Assembly (NCBI GenBank): GCA_946623915.1
Contig: CAMORQ010000055.1
Coordinates: 1-9,278 of the forward strand
Length of the DNA: 9,278 bases
DNA from: an uncultured Coriobacteriaceae bacterium
GTDB taxonomy: Bacteria; Actinomycetota; Coriobacteriia; Coriobacteriales; Eggerthellaceae
Direction of reading: 5' to 3'
A model generated the notes under the pieces. That model made no database searches, was not told the DNA's origin, and saw only the letters and a program-made list of their open reading frames with translations. Position 1 is the stretch's first letter. The number at the start of each line of letters is the position of its first letter. Both the position numbers and the translations under genes were made by a program. Below are positions 1 through 6,134 of this stretch, piece after piece.

Positions 1-222
1 GGCCTCCCTGCGGGCAACGCGTCCGGCATGCAGGCGCCGACAGCAGACAAGACCGGCGGTAGCACCCAGACCGCAGCCGTCACGAGCGAAAACAAGGATG
101 GCAGCGCAGCGGCCGAAGCGAACGCACCTGTAGCTCCTAACGCCAACGACACGAGTGACCTCCCCCTGTTCCAGAAGATCTTCAATGCCGTCGTTGAATT
201 CTTCAAGAACCTGACGAAGTAG
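1..222 (+). CDS. C-terminal end of an unrecognised Ala/Thr-rich protein (5' partial)
   Basis: An open frame runs from the first base of the window to a TAG stop, giving about 73 residues of an unrecognised protein; its start lies outside the window. Roughly the first 50 visible residues are low-complexity and rich in Ala, Thr, Asn, Ser and Asp, like a disordered linker or extracellular stalk. The last 20 or so residues change character: LPLFQKIFNAVVEFFKNLTK is amphipathic and aromatic and could be a short helix or membrane-surface anchor. There is no LPXTG sorting motif and no clear membrane segment. A strong hairpin begins 11 nt after the stop, so this gene probably ends its own transcript and is not co-transcribed with the sigma factor downstream. 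A secreted or cell-surface protein is an inference from composition only. An ATG at position 28 is internal and has no ribosome binding site. Confidence 0.6.
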   Translation, partial: GLPAGNASGMQAPTADKTGGSTQTAAVTSENKDGSAAAEANAPVAPNANDTSDLPLFQKIFNAVVEFFKNLTK

Positions 223-232
223 CAAATCTTGA

Positions 233-270
233 TCCGGTGGCGCGACGAAACGGTCAGTCGCGCCACCGGA
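233..270 (+). terminator. Strong hairpin after the first gene
   Basis: A perfect 14-bp GC-rich inverted repeat (233-246 against 257-270, outer pair T-A) with a 10-nt loop starts 11 nt after the stop codon. No T tract follows, so it is either a U-poor intrinsic terminator or an mRNA 3'-end stabiliser. Its position between two genes of different type supports a role in ending the upstream transcript. Confidence 0.6.
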
Positions 271-350
271 GTTGGCGCTCCGGTTGACTTTAAGGTTAGT
301 TCAAGCAACGCATCCTATTCTCTACGCACCTCATACCACAGGAGCAGAGC

Positions 351-863
351 TTGAGAAACAGCAAAGACATACAAGCGACCATGGAGCAGCACGCCGACAC
401 GGTGATGCGTGTGTGCACGATTCACCTGAGAGACCAAGCGGATCGCGACGACGCATTCCAGGACACGTTCGTGAAGTACGCGCAAAGCGAAGTCGAATTC
501 AATTCGGACGAGCACAGGAAGGCATGGTTGATACGCGTAGCGACAAACGTTTGCAAGGATATGCTGAAGCTGGCTTGCAGGCGAAACACATCCATAGATG
601 ACGTAAGCGACAACGTCCTGACCGAGGAAAGCGCAGGAGAGAAAGCCGAAGAGATCCTGGAAGCCGAAGAGCTGGCCGAATCCCTTCAAAAGATTGACGA
701 AAAGTACCGAACAGCGTTGTATCTGAAGTACTACGAAGGGTATTCGGCCGGCGACATTGCGCAGATGATGGACATTCCCGAAAATACGGTGTACACGTAT
801 TTGTCCCGGGGCAAACAGAAACTGAAGGAGGTGCTCGAACATGACAAAGGATTTGCGGCATGA
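351..863 (+). CDS. ECF-type RNA polymerase sigma-70 family sigma factor
   Basis: This 170-residue protein would direct RNA polymerase to a specific set of promoters. Residues about 10-78 match sigma region 2: the stretch RDDAFQDTFVKYAQS followed by HRKAWLIRVATNVCKD is typical of ECF sigma factors of Clostridia and Coriobacteriia. Residues about 110-163 match region 4, with the helix-turn-helix AGDIAQMMDIPENTVYTYLSRGKQKL. An acidic linker (about 90-110) lies between them, and region 3 is absent, as usual for this group. The start is TTG at 351, chosen because AGGAG at 340-344 sits 6 nt upstream and because it includes all of region 2. The next gene starts inside this one (23-bp overlap), which fits a sigma/anti-sigma pair made together. 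The TTGACT at 284-289 resembles a -35 box, but no well-spaced -10 was found; control by its own product is possible but not shown. Confidence 0.92.
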   Translation: MRNSKDIQATMEQHADTVMRVCTIHLRDQADRDDAFQDTFVKYAQSEVEFNSDEHRKAWLIRVATNVCKDMLKLACRRNTSIDDVSDNVLTEESAGEKAEEILEAEELAESLQKIDEKYRTALYLKYYEGYSAGDIAQMMDIPENTVYTYLSRGKQKLKEVLEHDKGFAA

Positions 864-1884
864 ATCCGATAGCGAAATGGAAGCGCTGTTCGCTTCGCTC
901 GACCATGTGAGCGCCTCAGATAGCCTGAAAAACAAGACGCTTCAAGCCATTCTCGATTTGAGTAACGAAGAAGAATGCGGCACCGAAATCGCATCAAGCG
1001 ACACGCCGCAAACATCCGACGAGAAGTCGGAAGTGACCGCAGTCGGCGAAAGCGGCACCGATGCTACCCAACCCGTCCAAGCATCGAGCGAAGACGAAAC
1101 GCACAAAGAAGTCAAGGTGAGTCGGAAGTCCCGCTGGCGCATAATCCGCACAACCGCGATAGCGGCCTGCCTGGCCCTTGCCTGCTTCGGAGGTTTAGCT
1201 TATGCAACCCCCGCAGCGAATGTTCGCGTCGAAACCGACAACGGAACCGTGGAACTGCAGGTCAACCGTTTCGGTCGCACCATTTCCGCACATGCCGAAA
1301 CGGAATCTGCGCAAAGCATGGTTGACGAGGCCAGTCCGGGAAACAAAAGCTACGAAGAGTCCATAGACTCATTGCTGGACGCGCTTGGCGACCCAGCCGA
1401 CCACGAAGCGACCATAGACGTCGAATCGTCGGACGACAAGATGCGCGAAGGCATGCAGGAACGAGGGGCCCGCGCGCTCGAGGATCGTGGTTTCGGACAA
1501 CCCAAGCCCGAAGACGCACCCGACGCACAGCCTGCCGCAGACTTTGCCGTCCCGCAGACCGACGTCATGGCGCCCGACGGAGCGGATGCCGCACCCGAAC
1601 AGACCGAAGAGCCGGGCCACCCGCAAGAGCAAGGCCCCGCCCCGACCGAAACCGAAGGCCAAACGGCGCCCGCAGAACCCGGAATGCGCCCAGAGCTTTC
1701 GGGCAGCCCCGACGAAAGCGGCCAGGCGATGGAACCTGCGCCTGGACAAGACGGCACCGTCCCCCAAAACGAGCCGTCACGCCCTGGCGAGATAACCGAA
1801 GGATTCGACGGCCAGGCGCCTCCTGCCGGCGATATCCAGCAAGGAAGCCCCGGACAACCAGTCGGCATGCAGCCGCAGGCGTAA
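841..1884 (+). CDS. Membrane-bound RsgI-like anti-sigma factor with long acidic Pro-rich tail
   Basis: This 347-residue protein probably holds the preceding sigma factor inactive at the membrane until a signal arrives. ATG at 841 follows AAGGAGG (825-831) with 9 nt spacing and lies within the sigma gene, so translation is coupled. Residues 1-95 are hydrophilic and acidic, with a short helical region (MEALFASL to LQAILDL) that could be the sigma-binding part. A basic patch SRKSRWR precedes one hydrophobic helix, about 101-123 (IIRTTAIAACLALACFGGLA). Directly outside, residues about 126-152 (VRVETDNGTVELQVNRFGRTISA) resemble the conserved middle segment of RsgI-type anti-sigma factors. From about 200 to the end the protein is rich in Pro, Glu, Asp, Gln and Gly, without domains, and could span the cell wall. 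No zinc-binding HxxxCxxC anti-sigma motif is seen. The family call rests on gene order, topology and the RsgI-like segment. Confidence 0.75.
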   Translation: MTKDLRHESDSEMEALFASLDHVSASDSLKNKTLQAILDLSNEEECGTEIASSDTPQTSDEKSEVTAVGESGTDATQPVQASSEDETHKEVKVSRKSRWRIIRTTAIAACLALACFGGLAYATPAANVRVETDNGTVELQVNRFGRTISAHAETESAQSMVDEASPGNKSYEESIDSLLDALGDPADHEATIDVESSDDKMREGMQERGARALEDRGFGQPKPEDAPDAQPAADFAVPQTDVMAPDGADAAPEQTEEPGHPQEQGPAPTETEGQTAPAEPGMRPELSGSPDESGQAMEPAPGQDGTVPQNEPSRPGEITEGFDGQAPPAGDIQQGSPGQPVGMQPQA

Positions 1885-1935
1885 AGCATCGACGTCAAAG
1901 GTTAGGCGCCTTCAATAAAACCGCACCCTGAATGA

Positions 1936-1963
1936 GCAAAGGCCCCCGCGTGGGGGCCTTTGC
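1936..1963. terminator. Bidirectional terminator hairpin between convergent operons
   Basis: A perfect 12-bp inverted repeat (1936-1947 against 1952-1963) with loop GCGT. The stem runs GCAAAGG then a C5 block, so each strand ends its stem in CCTTTGC, which provides a short U run in both directions. It lies between the stop of the anti-sigma gene and the convergent ACT-domain gene and should serve both. Confidence 0.75.
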
Positions 1964-1988
1964 ATGCACGGTCATCGTCCTGCATCGA

Positions 1989-2008
1989 CCTGGGCTAAAC
2001 AGCCCAGG
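1989..2008 (-). terminator. Second hairpin, just after the ACT-domain gene
   Basis: CCTGGGCT and AGCCCAGG form a perfect 8-bp stem with an AAAC loop, 13 nt past the stop of the minus-strand ACT-domain gene. No T run follows on the minus strand, so on its own it is a weak terminator. It may protect the 3' end or act with the larger hairpin beyond it. Confidence 0.4.
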
Positions 2009-2021
2009 AAAGCAGAGCGCG

Positions 2022-2441
2022 TTAGAACAACTCTTCGGAAGTGAGCAGGGTGTACCCCGCATCCCGTATGGAATCGAGCACGTCTTCGGCGCCGTTGATC
2101 TTGAAAACATCGACGGAACGCTGCTCGGAAATGTTGAAACAGTATCCGTACTCGATGTTCAGCTTGAGCGCATCCATGGATTCGAGCAGCTCGGCCAAAC
2201 CGCCGGGGCGGTTGGGGACCTCGACCGCTATGACCTTCGAAGACATGGCGCGGAAACCCGCTTCGTCAAGGACCTCCACCGCACGCTGGGTGTCGTCGCA
2301 GATAATGCGCACCAGGCCGTAATCGCTGACTTCGGCGATGGTGAGCATGGTCATGTTGATCTCGGCATCGGCCAGAACACGGCACAGCGCGGCCAAGCGG
2401 CCTTCTTTGTTCTCGAGGAAAACCGTAAGCTGATCTATCAT
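2022..2441 (-). CDS. Tandem ACT-domain protein (amino-acid-binding regulator)
   Basis: This 139-residue protein consists of two ACT domains and nothing else. The first is about residues 1-65 (IDQLTVFLENKEGRLAALCR...NMTMLTIAE...YGLVRIICDD). The second is about 70-135 (VIAVEVPNRPGGLAELLESM...LNIEYGYCF...VDVFKING). Each shows the beta-alpha-beta opening with the Gly-Arg/Gly-Gly turn that binds small ligands, usually amino acids. It has no enzyme domain or DNA-binding helix. ATG at 2441 has a strong ribosome binding site, GGAAGGAG, that lies inside the last codons of the paaK gene, and only 2 nt separate the paaK stop from this start. The pairing of paaK with a small tandem-ACT protein recurs in anaerobes; a role as ligand sensor or modulator for aryl-acid or aromatic amino-acid metabolism is inferred from that. 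Longer frames upstream in the same reading frame are shadows of paaK. Confidence 0.88.
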   Translation of the reverse strand: MIDQLTVFLENKEGRLAALCRVLADAEINMTMLTIAEVSDYGLVRIICDDTQRAVEVLDEAGFRAMSSKVIAVEVPNRPGGLAELLESMDALKLNIEYGYCFNISEQRSVDVFKINGAEDVLDSIRDAGYTLLTSEELF

Positions 2442-2443
2442 GG

Positions 2444-3748
2444 TTATTCTCCTTCCCTCAAATCCACTACGCGTTTCGCCTTGCCTTCGCTGCGCGGAAT
2501 GCTCTTGGGTTCGACGATCTTCACCTCGATGCCCACAGACAGAGCCGATTTCATAGCGGATTTGATTCGTTTCTGCAGGTTCTGGATCGTGGCCATCTGG
2601 TCGAAGTCGAAGTCGGGGTCGACCTCCGCTTTGAGCGTGACCACATCGAGCGAACCTTTGCGCGTAAGCTCGATCTGGTACCAGGAGCTTACGCCGTCGA
2701 AGGTCTTCATGACATCTTCGATCTGGCTGGGGAACACGTTGACGCCGCGGATGATGAGCATGTCGTCGGTGCGCCCATGCAAACGGTCGATGCGCCGATG
2801 CGTGCGTCCGCATGCGCACTCGCCAGGGATGATGCGCGTGATGTCGCGCGTGCGGTAGCGCACAACCGGAACGGCTTCGCGGTCGACGCTCGTGAGCACG
2901 AGCTCGCCCCATTCTCCGTCCGGAAGCACCTTGCCCGTCGCAGGATCGATGATCTCGGCGAAGAAATGGTCTTCGGCCAGATGCAGGCCGTCCTGCTCCC
3001 AGCACTCGATGGCCACACCGGGACCCATCGTTTCGGTGAGCCCGTAGACGTCGAGCACTTTGTAGTCGAATTTTTTCTCCAAGTCGGAGCGGAAGTTGTC
3101 GCTGAACGGCTCGGCGCCGTGGATGCCCGCGCGCAGGCTGAAGTCCTTGGCGGGGTCGAGCCCCATCTCGATGGCGGTGTCGGCGATATGCATGGCGTAG
3201 CTGGGCGTGCAGCAGATGATCGTGGATCCCATTTCGCGCAACACGCGAATCTGGCGTTCGGTGTTTCCCGCGCTCATGGGGATGGTGGTGCACCCTGCAG
3301 CAAGGCCGCCGTAGTGGGCCCCCAGCCCACCGGTGAACAATCCGTAGCCGTAGCAGACATGGCAGATGTCGTCGGGGCCGCCGTTGGCGTACGTGATTCC
3401 GCGGGCGAAGCAATCGCCCCAGATCTCCAGATCGCGTTGGGTGTAGCCGCCAACCGTTGCGACGCCGGTGGTGCCGGACGACATGTGGATTTCCTTCACG
3501 TCGCTCAGCGGCACGGCGAACAGGCCGTAGGGGTAGTTGTCTCGCAAATCCTGCTTCGTGAGAAACGGGGCTTTCTGCAAGTCGTCGAGACTCTCGAGAG
3601 CGTACGGATCGAACCCGGCCTCGTCAAACGCCCGTTTGTGAAATTCCACGTTCTCGTAACAGGCGATAACGGTCTTTTTCACACCTTCGAGCTGTATCGC
3701 CTCGATTTGTTCGTGAGGAAGATGCAAAACCTCTTCTTGCGTCATCAT
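2444..3748 (-). CDS. paaK: Phenylacetate-CoA ligase
   Basis: This 434-residue cytoplasmic enzyme of the adenylate-forming superfamily joins phenylacetate (or a related aryl acid such as indoleacetate) to coenzyme A using ATP. Its length matches the usual 430-440. Visible motifs are SSGTTG (90-95, phosphate loop), YGLTET (235-240), RYRTRD (297-302), a Cys-rich CACGRTHRR turn (311-319), GRTDDMLIIRGVNVFPSQIE (325-344) and the C-terminal PRSEGKAKRVVDL (419-430), which carries the expected catalytic lysine. The start is the first of two adjacent ATG codons (3748 or 3745), with AAAGGTG about 7 nt upstream; the earlier ATG at 3753 reaches a stop at its third codon. It heads a two-gene operon with the ACT-domain protein. 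In anaerobic gut bacteria such ligases usually salvage or process aryl acids from aromatic amino-acid fermentation; the true substrate cannot be read from sequence. A cluster of short repeats lies just upstream. Confidence 0.93.
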   Translation of the reverse strand: MMTQEEVLHLPHEQIEAIQLEGVKKTVIACYENVEFHKRAFDEAGFDPYALESLDDLQKAPFLTKQDLRDNYPYGLFAVPLSDVKEIHMSSGTTGVATVGGYTQRDLEIWGDCFARGITYANGGPDDICHVCYGYGLFTGGLGAHYGGLAAGCTTIPMSAGNTERQIRVLREMGSTIICCTPSYAMHIADTAIEMGLDPAKDFSLRAGIHGAEPFSDNFRSDLEKKFDYKVLDVYGLTETMGPGVAIECWEQDGLHLAEDHFFAEIIDPATGKVLPDGEWGELVLTSVDREAVPVVRYRTRDITRIIPGECACGRTHRRIDRLHGRTDDMLIIRGVNVFPSQIEDVMKTFDGVSSWYQIELTRKGSLDVVTLKAEVDPDFDFDQMATIQNLQKRIKSAMKSALSVGIEVKIVEPKSIPRSEGKAKRVVDLREGE

Positions 3749-3767
3749 CGCATGGCACCTTTCTTAT

Positions 3768-3816
3768 GTAGCGTTATGCAGCGCTTTATTCAGCTAAAGC
3801 ATTGTAGCGCTTTGAC
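3768..3816 (-). promoter_or_regulatory. Repeat cluster and possible operator upstream of paaK
   Basis: On the minus strand a possible -10 box TACAAT lies at 3806-3801, with no good -35 box, which would suit an activated promoter. Directly downstream is an 18-bp inverted repeat GCTTTA-N6-TAAAGC (3783-3800). Three copies of an AGCGCT-like core occur at 3806-3811, 3780-3785 and 3770-3775 (the last AGCGTT), each next to T/A-rich bases, with spacings of 26 and 10 bp. This looks like a regulator binding region, but no regulator is identified. Confidence 0.35.
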
Positions 3817-3857
3817 GGCGCGGGAACCTTAACGCAACACAATCGCAATAATCAACG

Positions 3858-3899
3858 AAAAAATGCCGCGGTGGCTACACCAACGGGAGCAGCCCGTTG
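3858..3899 (-). terminator. Possible terminator after the YgjP-like gene
   Basis: CAACGGG and CCCGTTG (3881-3887 and 3893-3899) form a perfect 7-bp stem with a 5-nt loop, 27 nt past the stop of the minus-strand gene. A T6 run on the minus strand (3863-3858) follows about 17 nt later. The gap between stem and T run is larger than in a standard intrinsic terminator, so the call is tentative. Confidence 0.4.
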
Positions 3900-3926
3900 C
3901 AAACGGCGCAGCCGCGCATCCGTGCG

Positions 3927-4697
3927 CTATTGGTTCGAATAGGGCTTGGCACGGCTCGCAAGCAGGTCGCGTGCATGTTCCCATCCGGGCAGCACGCTCG
4001 CCAGTTGTTCGCTGTAAAGACCTCGATCGACATCGTTATACACGCCGAGCGCATTCCACACGGCGTAAACGAGGCAATCTATCGGATACGGCACCAAATC
4101 TTCGGACACCCACAACGCGCCGGCTTCGACCTTCGCGAATTCGTCGCGCTTCGCGCGCATGCGCACGACCGGGGGCTTTTTATCTATTTCGAGTCGTCGG
4201 TAGAACCCCTCGGCCACCGTTGCCGCGTTCTTGACGACGATGGCGCGGCCGTAGATAAGAAATGCGCTCTTGCACTGGTCGTAATCGCCCGTCTTCATGA
4301 CGTAGAGGCTGAGCATCGATGTCTCGGTATCGATGCTGTAAGAAACGTTGGCGCGACCGCGCGCTCCCCCGCGCACGCCCTTGCTCCTCCCGAGCGGATT
4401 GACGTCCAAGATGAACGGACGCCCCATGACGTAGGCGATGTCGCCGGCTTGGTAACTGCATTTCTCCGACGAGCTTTTGGAAAACCGCTTGCGCATCTTG
4501 TCGCGCAAGTACTCGACTTTTTCGACCCTCTCGGCGAAAAACCTGACGATTTCCTGCGCATCCATCGCGCGCGGAGCGACGACGTAGGGGGCCGCGTCGG
4601 GCGGCTGCAAGGCGATGTAGACTTCGGCGATGCTCTCCCGCAGGATAGGCACCTTAGTATCGCCGTATTCGATCTGCTCGCGTACGCCTTCGGACAT
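3927..4697 (-). CDS. YgjP/DUF45 metallopeptidase-like protein lacking HExxH
   Basis: This 256-residue protein follows the plan of the YgjP (DUF45, M48-like) metallopeptidase family by eye. The N-terminal half has the beta-rich pattern: VPILRESIAEVYIAL, then VVAPRAMDAQEIVRFFAERVEKVEYL (39-64). YQAGDIAYVMGRPFILDV (82-99) matches the usual 'G..v.ylGr.Y.L.v' segment, and VVRMRAKR (177-184) lies where family members have 'vR.mk.rWGSC'. The C-terminal part LWVSEDLVPYPIDCLVYAVWNAL (195-217) lines up with 'I.LN..Lv..P...iDYVVvHELaHL', and LYSEQLASVLPGWEHARDLL (227-246) with the closing 'FW..v...lPdw...r..L'. The zinc-binding HExxH is replaced by AVWNA (212-216) and the third His is not evident, so it should not be an active peptidase. 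The start at 4697 has GAGGAGAG 5 nt upstream. It is divergent from galK. The family call is from pattern memory; an unrelated fold cannot be excluded. Confidence 0.6.
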   Translation of the reverse strand: MSEGVREQIEYGDTKVPILRESIAEVYIALQPPDAAPYVVAPRAMDAQEIVRFFAERVEKVEYLRDKMRKRFSKSSSEKCSYQAGDIAYVMGRPFILDVNPLGRSKGVRGGARGRANVSYSIDTETSMLSLYVMKTGDYDQCKSAFLIYGRAIVVKNAATVAEGFYRRLEIDKKPPVVRMRAKRDEFAKVEAGALWVSEDLVPYPIDCLVYAVWNALGVYNDVDRGLYSEQLASVLPGWEHARDLLASRAKPYSNQ

Positions 4698-4785
4698 GAT
4701 CTCTCCTCACCGTTAACCTGAGCATAAGAGTAGCACGACCAAAACATTTCGGCAGGGAAAACCAGTGCGCGCGGCCTGGTGTTTG

Positions 4786-4791
4786 TATACA
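4786..4791 (+). promoter_or_regulatory. Possible -10 box of galK
   Basis: TATACA lies 41 nt upstream of the galK start, within the 8-bp palindrome TGTATACA. No good -35 box is found at 16-18 bp. It is the best candidate in the 135-bp gap shared with the divergent YgjP-like gene. Confidence 0.3.
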
Positions 4792-4832
4792 CTTGAACAT
4801 GCACGGGCATTCCCGAACGAAAGAGGGCGCAC

Positions 4833-6059
4833 ATGGACACCGCTGTTACCGAAAAACTACTGCGTCTGTACGAGGAACGGTTCCAGACAACACCACCCGC
4901 CTACGTTTTGGCCCAAGCGCCAGGACGTGTGGAACTGGCGGGAAACCATACGGACCATCAAGGTGGCATGGTGATATCATCGGCCACCGACCTGCGCGTT
5001 CACATCCTGGCTGCGCCGCAGCGCGCAAGGACGATAGACCTATGGGCTAAAGGTCACGGCGACGTCTCCATCGACTTGGACGAAACGGGATGGGACGAGG
5101 CGCGCGAATGCGAGAAGTCCACATCCGCATCGCTTGTGCGCGGCATGGCCGCCCAGCTCGCCGACGCCGGAATGGCAATTGGCGGTTGCCGCATGGTGGT
5201 CGTCTCAGACGTGCCGGAAGGATCCGGCCTCTCTTCGTCGGCGGCGTTCGAAATGGCGGTCGGCGCCGCCCTGAAGGCCCTGTTCGCCGCCGATAACGGC
5301 GCCGGACTCTCCCCCGTACAGCTTGCCCTGTCCGGCGTCGCCGCAGAACAACGCTACTACGGCAAACCCTGCGGCGCACAGGACCAGCTCGCAAGCTCCC
5401 TCGGTGGCGTCGTCGCCATGGACTTCGCCAACTACCCGCCGACATGCGAATCCCTAGACCTCGATCTGGAGGCATGCGGATTCCTCCCTTGCTTCCTCGA
5501 TTGCCTAAGCGACCATGCGCGTTTCACGGACGAATTCGCTCGCATACCCGCCGACATGCATTCCGTCGCTGCCGAAATGGGTCGGCAGCGCCTCGAAGAC
5601 GTCGATCCAAGCCGCTTCTACACACAGATCGCCCCCTTGCGGGCAAAGCTCGGCGATGCGGCCGTGCTGCGTGCGCTGCACTACTTCGAAGAAACGGCGC
5701 GCGTGAAAAGGCAAAGAGAAGCGCTGCTCGCTTGCGATTTCGGCACGTTCTTGCGCCTGATGCGCGAATCGGGCGTCTCGTCGGCTCAGTTCCTCCAGAA
5801 CATAGAGCCGAGAAGCCAGGATGGGACGAATCAACCAGCCATGATCTTGCTGGGGCTCTGCGCGGCGTTTTTGAAGGACGAAGGGGCGTGGCGCATCCAC
5901 GGCGGAGGATTCGGCGGAGGCGTGATCGCGCTCGTTCCTGCAAGCGAGCGCGACGTCTTCGAAACGCACATGGTGCAGGCGCTCGGCTACAATCCATGCC
6001 GCTGGCTGCAGCTGAACCAGCCGGGGGCGCAGGCCGTATGTTTCAATCAGGAAAAGTGA
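4833..6059 (+). CDS. galK: Galactokinase, divergent 'GNHTDHQ' clade
   Basis: This GHMP-family sugar kinase (408 residues; E. coli GalK is about 380) should phosphorylate galactose at C1 with ATP, the entry step of the Leloir pathway, in the cytoplasm. Motif 1 is APGRVELAGNHTDHQGG (29-45), motif 2 the ATP-binding GSGLSSSAA (130-138), and motif 3 HGGGFGGGVIAL (356-367). CGAQDQ (180-185) carries the expected catalytic Asp184. Compared with the classic signature GRVNLIGEHTDYN, the sugar-contacting Glu is Asn (N38) and Tyr is His (H42), while the Arg, His and Asp positions remain. DHARFTDEFARIPADM (227-242) matches a set of galactokinase-like proteins from anaerobic gut bacteria. ATG at 4833 follows AAGAGGG (4821-4827). 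No galT, galE or sugar transporter is adjacent, so pathway context is missing. Related sugar-1-kinases are an alternative. Confidence 0.85.
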   Translation: MDTAVTEKLLRLYEERFQTTPPAYVLAQAPGRVELAGNHTDHQGGMVISSATDLRVHILAAPQRARTIDLWAKGHGDVSIDLDETGWDEARECEKSTSASLVRGMAAQLADAGMAIGGCRMVVVSDVPEGSGLSSSAAFEMAVGAALKALFAADNGAGLSPVQLALSGVAAEQRYYGKPCGAQDQLASSLGGVVAMDFANYPPTCESLDLDLEACGFLPCFLDCLSDHARFTDEFARIPADMHSVAAEMGRQRLEDVDPSRFYTQIAPLRAKLGDAAVLRALHYFEETARVKRQREALLACDFGTFLRLMRESGVSSAQFLQNIEPRSQDGTNQPAMILLGLCAAFLKDEGAWRIHGGGFGGGVIALVPASERDVFETHMVQALGYNPCRWLQLNQPGAQAVCFNQEK

Positions 6060-6093
6060 GGGGACCGTTTAGCGCCTGAAGGCAATTGTCCTC

Positions 6094-6099
6094 TATAAT
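6094..6099 (+). promoter_or_regulatory. Likely -10 box of guaA
   Basis: A perfect TATAAT lies 36 nt upstream of the guaA start, in the 75-bp gap after galK. The -35 side is poor: TTTAGC at 6068-6073 would need a 20-bp spacer. It suggests that guaA has its own promoter and does not depend only on galK transcription. Confidence 0.45.
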
Positions 6100-6134
6100 T
6101 TTCACTAAACCACTACTAGATTGGAAGGTGACCC

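Noticed and set aside
1350..1898. Minus-strand frame (182 codons) opposite the anti-sigma tail
   Set aside because: A Ser/Gly/Ala-rich shadow of the Pro-rich coding region; no ribosome binding site.
2777..3832. Long plus-strand frame (351 codons) opposite paaK
   Set aside because: It is antisense to a clear paaK gene with all family motifs; its Ala/Val/Arg-rich product has no recognisable domain.
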